NCBI GenBank assembly: GCA_903928835.1
Contig: CAIYSK010000150.1
Coordinates: 1-15,252 of the forward strand
Reading direction: 5' to 3'
DNA: 15,252 nucleotides
Source: an uncultured cyanobacterium
GTDB lineage: Bacteria > Cyanobacteriota > Cyanobacteriia > PCC-6307 > Cyanobiaceae
Within the stretch, counting starts at the first letter, position 1; each line of letters starts with the position of its first letter. Shown piece by piece: positions 1-10,466 of the stretch. The notes beneath the pieces were generated by a model. The model was not told the DNA's origin. It saw nothing but the letters and a program-made list of their open reading frames with translations, and did no database searches. The position numbers and the translations under genes were made by a program.

Positions 1-834
1 GATCACAGCAGGCGCAAGGCTGCCAGATGTGATACCAAAAGCAGAAGCAAACTCCGGTGCAAGTCCATTGGTAATTCCAGCGCCACCAGATATTCCAGCC
101 ACGACATCTGCATTGTCTGCGGTCTTGATGGTTCCAAGGTTAAGGATGCCCGTAACAGCACCTGCTCCAAGAGTTCCACTAGCACCTTCGGTGAGCTTAA
201 TAGATCCAGCATTAAGGATGCCGGCTCCTTTGCTTAAGCCCACAAAGACAGTTGTTCCTTTTGCTTTGATATCACCTAGATTCAGAATGCCCAGGAGGCC
301 GCCAATTCCGACCTGAAGGTTAAATTCCCCTGCTTGACTTATTTTACCAGTATTTACAAGGCCGGCAAAGCAAGAGTAGCCTGCTGTGACATTATAGCTG
401 CGTTCTTGTTCAATTTTGCCAATATTAAGAATGCCGGCCACACTCCCAATTCCAAAAAGCACTCCGGATTTGCCGTTTTCAAGTTCTTTGGCATTGAACA
501 AGCCAATTGCGTCCTTGAGGTCTTGGGCTGTCCACGAGGAGCCGTACCCAAGCACGAGCGGCGGCCTTACTCCCCCTATAACTGCTTCGGGATATTTAGC
601 GACCCAACCGCTAGCCAGCTTCGCTACCACTACTCCATAGGGAGTTTTAACTGATTTAAGATCTGTAAGCAGAGCAGCTATAGTCCTGGGTGGCTTTATA
701 GCTGAGGTAGAAGCTTTGATTTTTAATGCGTGAGACTTATCAATCTTGGGTGTTGATCCAGGCATTCCATGTCTCACTCGGGCCATTTTGGGGCTACGGG
801 TTTTCAATTGCTTTGTCGCCACATACCTGGCCAT
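1..834 (-). CDS. N-terminal part of a 24-residue-repeat protein (adhesin or beta-solenoid-like), cut by the window edge
   Basis: An open frame of 278 codons runs on the minus strand from ATG at 834-832 to base 1 without a stop. A TGA lies in frame two codons upstream (841-843), so the 5' end is inside the window. Residues 1-105 are basic, then mixed, with no signal peptide or recognisable domain. From about residue 111 the chain becomes a Gly-rich repeat with the core [G][I/L][L/F/V/T]N-x-G-x-I. The conserved Asn falls at residues 114, 137, 161, 185, 208, 232 and 256, a 23-24-residue period. This resembles GLUG or haemagglutinin-type beta-helix repeats of surface proteins; that likeness is inference by eye. 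AGGA directly abuts the ATG, so ATGs at 786 or 765 are alternative starts. The DNA is AT-richer than its neighbours, which hints at transfer. Function is unknown; a large surface or secreted protein is the best guess. Confidence 0.72.
   Translation of the reverse strand, partial: MARYVATKQLKTRSPKMARVRHGMPGSTPKIDKSHALKIKASTSAIKPPRTIAALLTDLKSVKTPYGVVVAKLASGWVAKYPEAVIGGVRPPLVLGYGSSWTAQDLKDAIGLFNAKELENGKSGVLFGIGSVAGILNIGKIEQERSYNVTAGYSCFAGLVNTGKISQAGEFNLQVGIGGLLGILNLGDIKAKGTTVFVGLSKGAGILNAGSIKLTEGASGTLGAGAVTGILNLGTIKTADNADVVAGISGGAGITNGLAPEFASAFGITSGSLAPAVI
67..504 (-). repeat. Tandem 72-bp (24-codon) coding repeats
   Basis: Seven consecutive copies are marked by conserved Asn codons spaced 23, 24, 24, 23, 24 and 24 codons apart. 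The copies are degenerate at DNA level but keep the core G-I-L-N-x-G-x-I, as in GILNIGKI, GLVNTGKI, GILNLGDI, GILNAGSI and GILNLGTI. The first (GLFNAKEL) and last (GITNG) copies are weaker. The array may continue beyond the left edge. The same periodicity appears as spurious repeats such as LRMP in the antisense frames. Confidence 0.8.
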
Positions 835-863
835 TCCTGATCACAACACAAATTTCAGAGGTG

Positions 864-869
864 ATATTA
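864..869 (-). promoter_or_regulatory. Possible -10 box (TAATAT) for the repeat-protein gene
   Basis: On the minus strand the hexamer TAATAT, one base from the TATAAT consensus, lies 29 bases upstream of the ATG at 834. No convincing -35 hexamer is seen at the usual spacing, so this is only a candidate. Confidence 0.22.
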
Positions 870-970
870 GCCCATTCACACCCCTTCACCGGATAAGGTT
901 AGAAATCGCTATCGCAATTGCCCATTCGCCTCGTCGAGTCATGGCTAGCACCAGCGTTCAACCAGATTCT

Positions 971-991
971 CGTCAGAAAGAATTTCTGACG
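971..991. other. Perfect 9-bp inverted repeat with a 3-base loop
   Basis: CGTCAGAAA at 971-979 is the exact reverse complement of TTTCTGACG at 983-991, with loop GAA. It sits in the 225-bp region between the divergent repeat-protein gene and the ABM gene. No T-run follows directly on either strand, so it is not a canonical terminator. It could be a regulator-binding palindrome or a 5'-UTR hairpin. Apart from this and the -10 candidate I see nothing clear between 835 and 1059. Confidence 0.5.
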
Positions 992-1059
992 GCAACTTGG
1001 CTCATTTTTCTTTAGGGGTTCATACTGACCCGACAGGAGTTTTTCAGACCCTCCCCTTC

Positions 1060-1608
1060 ATGGATTCCAGCGTTCACGTCACGGCCGTGATCACCCATCG
1101 CGTCCGGCCTGGCCGGGAAACGGGCTACGAGGAGTGGATCAAGGGAATTGCCGCCGACTCCCGCAACTTCGTCGGGTACCTGGGAGCCCACATCCTGCGC
1201 CCCGAACTTGGTGTGACATCTGACTACGTGATCGTGCTCCAGTACGACACATGTGAGCATCTGGAGACCTGGATGCAATCGGAGACCCGAAAGGGCTGGG
1301 TCGAGCGCGTGAAGCCGTTGATTCTCGAGCCCGAATCCATCAGGGTGCTCACGGGCCTGGAACCCTGGTTCCAGTTACCCGGCCAACCCTCCCACTCTCC
1401 TCCAAAGCGCTACAAGCAGGCCATCCTGGTCTGGATTGGTGTTGCGAGCACGTTCCTGGTGGTTAGTCCCCTTGTGGCCGCCCTGCTGAGCTCATGGCCC
1501 GGGATTCTCGCCATGCTGGTCAAATTGACGATCATGGTGGGCCTTCTCAACTATGTGGTGATGCCCTTTCTGACGCGTCGCTTCCAGGGTTGGTTGTTCA
1601 GAGGATGA
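1060..1608 (+). CDS. Membrane-anchored ABM-domain (antibiotic biosynthesis monooxygenase-like) protein
   Basis: The product has 182 residues. Residues about 5-105 fit a dimeric ferredoxin-like ABM fold: a beta strand VTAVITHRVRPG, a helix with YEEW, GYLGAHILRP, and a strand DYVIVLQYDT followed by WMQSETRKGW. After a basic Pro-rich linker (PPKRYKQ) come two membrane helices, about 120-145 and 149-170, ending in VVMPFLTRRFQGWLFR. ABM proteins with such a C-terminal helical pair are a known bacterial subfamily; their substrate is not established, and ABM folds include quinol monooxygenases and stress-related dimers. The ATG at 1060 is chosen because the ABM fold begins there. The only good Shine-Dalgarno-like run (AGGAG, 1035-1039) is about 20 bases away, so initiation is not certain. 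Its stop codon overlaps the next start as ATGA, indicating co-translation with the small membrane protein. Confidence 0.82.
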   Translation: MDSSVHVTAVITHRVRPGRETGYEEWIKGIAADSRNFVGYLGAHILRPELGVTSDYVIVLQYDTCEHLETWMQSETRKGWVERVKPLILEPESIRVLTGLEPWFQLPGQPSHSPPKRYKQAILVWIGVASTFLVVSPLVAALLSSWPGILAMLVKLTIMVGLLNYVVMPFLTRRFQGWLFRG

Positions 1609-1796
1609 GCTGGAAACAGATGAGGGGGCCCCTGCTGGCAGGAGCAGCTGCCGTAGGGATTGTATTTAGCGGCTATCGAACAACAGCACAACCGTCTACT
1701 TGGCCTGAGATCGGCACCATTGCTGCCATTGCCGTGGGGTTGCTTGTTGCCACAACAATCATCACGCCTGGGTTACATCCGTACAAGTCGATCTGA
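1605..1796 (+). CDS. Small two-helix membrane protein, translationally coupled to the ABM gene
   Basis: The predicted protein has 63 residues and starts at ATG 1605, which overlaps the ABM stop codon (ATGA, 1605-1608). A purine-rich AGAGG immediately precedes it. Two hydrophobic segments are visible, about residues 9-24 (LLAGAAAVGIVFSGY) and 35-54 (IGTIAAIAVGLLVATTIIT), joined by a polar Pro/Thr loop; the C-terminus is short and basic. I do not recognise the family. The 4-base overlap and shared membrane character suggest it works with, or is assembled alongside, the membrane-anchored ABM protein; that is inference. The frame is open further upstream, but only as antisense-like extension within the ABM gene. 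Confidence 0.68.
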   Translation: MSWKQMRGPLLAGAAAVGIVFSGYRTTAQPSTWPEIGTIAAIAVGLLVATTIITPGLHPYKSI

Positions 1797-1849
1797 GTCG
1801 GTCGGGACACGTCAGCACCTGGTGCTCAACCCATCCTAGCCGCCACCTC

Positions 1850-2188
1850 TTGGTGATTGCCCTCGGAGCACTTCTGACGGCAGCCACCTTGTTGCTGGAA
1901 GTTGTCCTATGGACATGGGTATATCGCCACGCGGGCGCCATTCATGGCCTGGAATCAAGCTTGTATTTCTCAGGAATCACGTTCACCACGGTTGGCGATG
2001 GAGACGTTTTGCCGATGAAGTGCTGGCGACTACTGAGTGTTGGTGAAGCCATTAACGGTGTACTGATGGCAGGCTGGAGCAAAGCACAACTCATCTTTAT
2101 TGTTCAGCGGGCGATGACATTGCAGTTTCCCCCTGATGAGCTCAAATCAATGGCCAGCCACCAGAAACCCGATCAGGTTGCCCAGTAG
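1850..2188 (+). CDS. Small two-transmembrane potassium-channel-like protein with a GDG filter
   Basis: The 112-residue chain has the layout of a minimal pore module (ion channel 2 type): a first helix at about residues 2-25, a pore helix and filter around LYFSGITFTTVGDGD (38-52), and a second helix at about 63-86, followed by a short polar tail. TTVGxGD is the potassium-channel signature, but the usual Tyr or Phe of GYG is Asp (D50, codon GAT at 1997-1999). No cytoplasmic RCK domain follows. The start is uncertain: no ATG precedes the first helix, so TTG 1850 or GTG 1853 is likely, and the frame is open upstream. It lies 53 bases after the small membrane protein on the same strand and may share its transcript. 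Pore architecture is fairly sure; ion conduction is not, given the altered filter. Confidence 0.68.
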   Translation: MVIALGALLTAATLLLEVVLWTWVYRHAGAIHGLESSLYFSGITFTTVGDGDVLPMKCWRLLSVGEAINGVLMAGWSKAQLIFIVQRAMTLQFPPDELKSMASHQKPDQVAQ

Positions 2189-2216
2189 ATCTGCGGGCGT
2201 CTCGCCGCCGCTAGCC

Positions 2217-2242
2217 CCAATGCAGTTCAGAACTAGCATTGG
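2217..2242. other. Long hairpin between the channel gene and the 81-residue-protein gene
   Basis: CCAATGC (2217-2223) pairs with GCATTGG (2236-2242). Four more pairs form between 2224-2227 and 2231-2234, leaving one bulged base (2235) and a 3-base loop. It lies 28 bases after the channel stop codon. No U-tract follows, so it is an atypical terminator at best; an mRNA-stabilising or processing hairpin is equally possible. Confidence 0.4.
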
Positions 2243-2277
2243 CATCTGAGCACCCCATCCCCCAACTCGGTCACGCA

Positions 2278-2523
2278 ATGGATTCCCAAACCAGCTCCCG
2301 AATCCATTCGCCCACCCTGGATGCCATCCAGCTGATGCTGCGGGATCTCCACACCCGCCACGACGAAATTCGCCACCGGGCAGCCTTCCGCGGCTGCACT
2401 AAGGAGCTCCTGGCCGTGCAACAGGAACTGGTGGACTACCTGCTGGCTAAAAAAGGCCAGCTCATGGGCCAAGCCGCACCCACCGGCACCAGCGACACCC
2501 GCAACTACAACTCCTTCGTGTAG
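2278..2523 (+). CDS. 81-residue protein of unknown function
   Basis: The ATG at 2278 opens an 81-residue frame. The predicted protein is mostly helical and soluble, with an amphipathic stretch from about residue 14 to 62 (SPTLDAIQLMLRDLHTRHDE, then KELLAVQQELVDYLLAKKG) and a polar, unstructured tail. There is no signal peptide or membrane segment. A TTG 39 bases upstream is also in frame but falls inside the hairpin at 2217-2242, so ATG is preferred; no clear Shine-Dalgarno is visible for either. The gene ends 16 bases before the monooxygenase start, so the two are probably co-transcribed. I do not recognise the family. Its reality rests on frame, spacing and strand; the large antisense frame across it is a GC artefact. 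Confidence 0.6.
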   Translation: MDSQTSSRIHSPTLDAIQLMLRDLHTRHDEIRHRAAFRGCTKELLAVQQELVDYLLAKKGQLMGQAAPTGTSDTRNYNSFV

Positions 2524-2539
2524 CGCTGGCCCCGACCCG

Positions 2540-3796
2540 ATGGGAGCTCCCGCATCCAGGGTAGTGATCGTGGGTGCAGGGCCAGCCGGTGCAACCCTGG
2601 CCCTGCTGCTGTGTCGCGCCGGCATTGGCGTCACCCTGGTGGAAAGCAACTCCGGCCAAAGGCGCTGCTTCCGCGGGGAGGCCTTGATGCCTTCCGGCCT
2701 GGCGGCCCTGGAGCAGATGGCCCTGTTGCCCCAGCTCAAGGCGCTACCCCACAGGCCCCTGGCCGGTTGGCGTTTTGTAGTGAATGGCCGCGAGCTGTTC
2801 ACTGCCGCCGAACCCCTGGGCGGAGATCCCCAAAGGCCTTGCACCTTGGTGAGCCAACCGGCATTTCTCGATGTCGTGCTGCGCCAAGCCCTTGCCACCA
2901 ACCACCTGGAGCTTCTGGCCCCAACCACGGCCAAGCAGCTGATTTGGCAGGCCGGTCGCATCAGCGGCGTGGTGTTGGGCGATGGGCGCCGCCTGGCTGC
3001 CGATGCGGTGGTGGCCTGCGATGGCCGCAGCTCACGGCTGCGGCAGGAAGCCGGAATCAGCCTCAGCACCGGCTCAAGCCCCATCGATGTGCTCTGGTTT
3101 GACCTGGATGGTCCTGACCCAGGAACCAGACCAGGCCCCTGCCCCCTTCAGGGCCACTTCACCACCCTGGTGGGCCATCAGGGCGTCTTCAGCCTGTTTG
3201 AGAGCGCCAATGGGGGCATCCAACTGGGTTGGGTGTTAGATGCCACCCAACCCACGCCCCAACGCAGCCCCCAGGAGTGGATCGCCAGCTTCGCGAGCCA
3301 ATGTCCGCCTGATCTGGCCAACTGGCTGAACCAATCGGCAGCCGGGCTCCAGGGCCCCACCCGGTTGAGCGTGCAGGTGGGATTGGCCGAGAGCTGGTGG
3401 AAGCCCGGCTTCTTGCTCCTGGGGGATGCGGCCCACCCCATGGGTCCGGTGCGGGCCCAGGGAATCAACATGGCCCTGCGCGATGCCTGGGTGGCCAGCC
3501 AACACCTGATCCCGGTGTTCCAAACCGTTAAGCAATCCCTGAACCCACCCCAGAACCAGCTCCTTCAGGATTCAGCCCTGGCCGCCATCGAGCAGGCGCG
3601 ACGCAGCGAAATTCAAACCCTCCAAACCCTTCAAGCCCAGGAAGCCCAGCGCGGAGAACAGCTGCGCCACAACGCTTTACTGCGCTGCGCCCTTGCCGTC
3701 AGTGCCCCGTGGGTTGGCGGGGCGCTGGGGCACCACTGGAGCCAGCTGCAAAAGCCGCTGCGGGAAGGGCTAGCGACCCTGCTCCCGGCGCCATGA
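2540..3796 (+). CDS. FAD-dependent monooxygenase, PHBH/UbiH fold
   Basis: The 418-residue length fits group A flavoprotein monooxygenases, which use NAD(P)H and FAD to hydroxylate aromatic or polyprenyl substrates. All three fingerprint motifs are visible: the dinucleotide-binding GAGPAG at residues 12-17 with the ribose-binding acid E35; the DG motif ACDGRSSRLRQ around D161; and the GD motif LLLGDAAHPMGPVRAQGIN with D296, which contacts the FAD ribityl chain and pyrophosphate. The C-terminal 100 residues are helical. No signal peptide or membrane anchor is seen, so it is cytosolic or membrane-peripheral. The substrate cannot be read from sequence. Neighbours (an unknown 81-residue protein upstream and a secreted four-Cys protein 22 bases downstream) do not identify a pathway. 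Similar proteins are often annotated UbiH-like, but a ubiquinone role is not expected in cyanobacteria, so I give no symbol. Confidence 0.88.
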   Translation: MGAPASRVVIVGAGPAGATLALLLCRAGIGVTLVESNSGQRRCFRGEALMPSGLAALEQMALLPQLKALPHRPLAGWRFVVNGRELFTAAEPLGGDPQRPCTLVSQPAFLDVVLRQALATNHLELLAPTTAKQLIWQAGRISGVVLGDGRRLAADAVVACDGRSSRLRQEAGISLSTGSSPIDVLWFDLDGPDPGTRPGPCPLQGHFTTLVGHQGVFSLFESANGGIQLGWVLDATQPTPQRSPQEWIASFASQCPPDLANWLNQSAAGLQGPTRLSVQVGLAESWWKPGFLLLGDAAHPMGPVRAQGINMALRDAWVASQHLIPVFQTVKQSLNPPQNQLLQDSALAAIEQARRSEIQTLQTLQAQEAQRGEQLRHNALLRCALAVSAPWVGGALGHHWSQLQKPLREGLATLLPAP

Positions 3797-3818
3797 TGGA
3801 GCCACCCCCATAGCAGCC

Positions 3819-4271
3819 ATGGTCCGCCGGATTCGCACCTCTGCCCTCACGGCCCTCCTCGCTGGCGCCACCCCCCTGGTGGCCCTAGCCCTGCTGGAAT
3901 TACCTCTGCAGGCCAACACCAAGGAGCTGCCCTACCCAACCCTCGACGAACTGCGCGAGATCCAATTGGCTGCCTTGGATTGTGGCCGGGAAAACCAAAG
4001 CAGCGTCTGCGACAAGGCGCGACGCATGGCTGACCCCCTGATGGATCACCCCAAACTTGCAGCCAGTTGCAAAGACGCCGCTTGGTCGATCCTGCAACAG
4101 GCCAAGGTTGCCCCCCAAAACAGCTACGAGCGGCGCGAGCAACTCAACAAAGCCTCCTCCGAACTGCTCGTGTTCTGCAAAAAACAATCGGGATCCGTGC
4201 TGGGCAACACCGATGACCTCAAAGGTGAGAAGAAAAGCCGCTTTGGCCTCATCCAAAACCAAAGTCAATAG
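3819..4271 (+). CDS. Secreted (periplasmic) four-cysteine protein of unknown function
   Basis: The 150-residue product begins with a classic signal peptide: basic MVRRIR, then a hydrophobic core to about residue 30, with likely cleavage after LQA (about residue 32). The mature part is helical and charged, with exactly four cysteines (C55, C64, C84, C120), an even number that fits two disulfides in the periplasm or thylakoid lumen. The tail from about residue 125 is polar and probably disordered. It starts 22 bases after the monooxygenase gene and ends 44 bases before phosphoglucomutase, all on the same strand, so it is likely part of one transcript. I do not recognise a named family and assign no function. 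Confidence 0.75.
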   Translation: MVRRIRTSALTALLAGATPLVALALLELPLQANTKELPYPTLDELREIQLAALDCGRENQSSVCDKARRMADPLMDHPKLAASCKDAAWSILQQAKVAPQNSYERREQLNKASSELLVFCKKQSGSVLGNTDDLKGEKKSRFGLIQNQSQ

Positions 4272-4282
4272 ACAAGCGGTAA

Positions 4283-9234
<4,952 letters not shown>

Positions 9235-9242
9235 GGCGTTTT

Positions 9243-10442
9243 CTAGTTGCCCCCGTTGGCCAAGGCCACAGGCATGCCGTTGCGCAACAGCGCCGTGTTA
9301 CTAACGACAACACGATCACCAGCCCGTAAACCAGAAAGCAGCGGGTAGCTGTTGTTCTCCAGCTGACCCAAGGTGACCGGTGTTTGCACCACGATCGGCG
9401 TTCGGGGGGGAAGGGCTTCCAGTTTCTGCTTTTGCGCCGGGGGTATTTGGGTGGAGGCCCTGATCTTGGGCAGCATTTGGGAAAGCGGAAAAATGCGGTA
9501 CACAAACGGTTGTTGGGCCTGCATCATCACGGCCTGCACCGGCAAGGAGAGCTGGCGGGATGCGCCGGTAATAATGCGATTGCGCACGGACTGGCCGGTT
9601 TTGAGTTTGCCGGTGAGGTTGGGAAATTCAGCCTTCACCAACACCGTATTGGGAGAAGACGTACTTCCGCTTACACCGAAATAGGGGGAGATAAATACCA
9701 CCTTGCCGGTGCCATTCACCGGGGGTTTGCCCTGGCTTTGCAGTAAAACAGCCTGTCCCAGTCGCACCCTGGAGGCCAAGGTGGCGGGCACATCCATCAA
9801 GGTCCACAGGGTGGAGTTATCGACAATGCCGGTAATCGCCTGACCCTGGCGGATGTAATCGCCAAGCTTGACGGAATCCAGGTCGCCAATTTCACCAGCA
9901 ATTGGAGCCGTGACATACTTGTAGCCCAGGGTTGCCGCGTTGGCGCGCACCTGCTGGGATGTTTGGATCGCCTGGGTGACGTAATAGTCCCGATCGCGGG
10001 TGGAAACAGCCCCCTGTTGATTCAAAAAGATATAACGCTCGGCATTCACCCGGTCCTTACGCGCGCCCGCAATACTGGAATTGAGTTCAGCCTTGGGCTG
10101 CACATGGTCCAACACCAGGATCGGCTGGCCAGCCTTCACCCGCTGGCCTTGGGTCGCCAAAATCTTCACCACACGGCCATCCGCTTCGGGCCGCAGGGTC
10201 ACATCGGTGGTGGAGGCCAACACGCTCACCACCTCGATGGTGGGGCTAAAGCTGGCCTTACCAATCGTTGCCACCTGAACCACCAGGGGCGGCTTGGCCG
10301 GAGGTTTCGCGCCACAGCCAGCCAGGGCGATCAGCCCTAGCAAGGGCAGGCCGATCAGGCCTGAAAAGGGCAAACCAGTCAAAGGTTGGGCTCTCAGTGC
10401 TCGGGCCGGTTGGGGGTTGGCCAAAACGGGGACGCGATGCAC
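9243..10442 (-). CDS. RND periplasmic adaptor lipoprotein 2 (AcrA/HlyD family)
   Basis: The protein has 399 residues, starting at GTG 10442. A hydrophobic segment ends in lipobox IALAGC (Cys43), so the mature protein should be lipid-anchored to the inner membrane and project into the periplasm. It then has the adaptor order: a beta-barrel strand, half a lipoyl domain (PEADGRVVKILATQGQRVKAG), a short helical hairpin, the second lipoyl half (TAPIAGEIGDLDSVKLGDYI), a beta-barrel and a C-terminal membrane-proximal domain. It is paralogous to the adaptor encoded just upstream: both end with QTPV-x-LG followed by YP-[VL]-L-x-GLR-x-G-[QD]-RV. The two genes lie in the same reading frame, separated by one TAA and eight codons. 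No Shine-Dalgarno is obvious, and no other ATG exists upstream of the signal. The n-region before the lipobox is unusually long. Confidence 0.88.
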   Translation of the reverse strand: MHRVPVLANPQPARALRAQPLTGLPFSGLIGLPLLGLIALAGCGAKPPAKPPLVVQVATIGKASFSPTIEVVSVLASTTDVTLRPEADGRVVKILATQGQRVKAGQPILVLDHVQPKAELNSSIAGARKDRVNAERYIFLNQQGAVSTRDRDYYVTQAIQTSQQVRANAATLGYKYVTAPIAGEIGDLDSVKLGDYIRQGQAITGIVDNSTLWTLMDVPATLASRVRLGQAVLLQSQGKPPVNGTGKVVFISPYFGVSGSTSSPNTVLVKAEFPNLTGKLKTGQSVRNRIITGASRQLSLPVQAVMMQAQQPFVYRIFPLSQMLPKIRASTQIPPAQKQKLEALPPRTPIVVQTPVTLGQLENNSYPLLSGLRAGDRVVVSNTALLRNGMPVALANGGN

Positions 10443-10466
10443 AGCAGATAGACGTTTGGCCGCAAG

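Noticed and set aside
334..654. Plus-strand 106-codon frame, and neighbouring plus-strand frames with repeated LRMP motifs
   Set aside because: They are antisense to the minus-strand repeat gene and their periodicity mirrors its 72-bp repeats. The minus-strand reading gives regular, hydrophobically patterned repeats, while these give none.
746..1015. Plus-strand 89-codon frame in the divergent spacer
   Set aside because: It overlaps the 5' end of the repeat gene on the opposite strand, has no ribosome-binding site, and its composition shows no domain or coherent pattern.
1811..1830. Small palindrome AGCACC-T-GGTGCT upstream of the channel gene
   Set aside because: The loop is only one base and the stem six pairs. 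The surrounding frame is also open, so it may be coding; not enough to call a regulatory site.
2233..3084. Minus-strand 283-codon frame
   Set aside because: It lies opposite the FAD monooxygenase and the 81-residue protein. Its Arg/Ser/Pro/Ala-rich content is the usual shadow of GC-rich coding DNA; the plus strand has all flavoprotein motifs.
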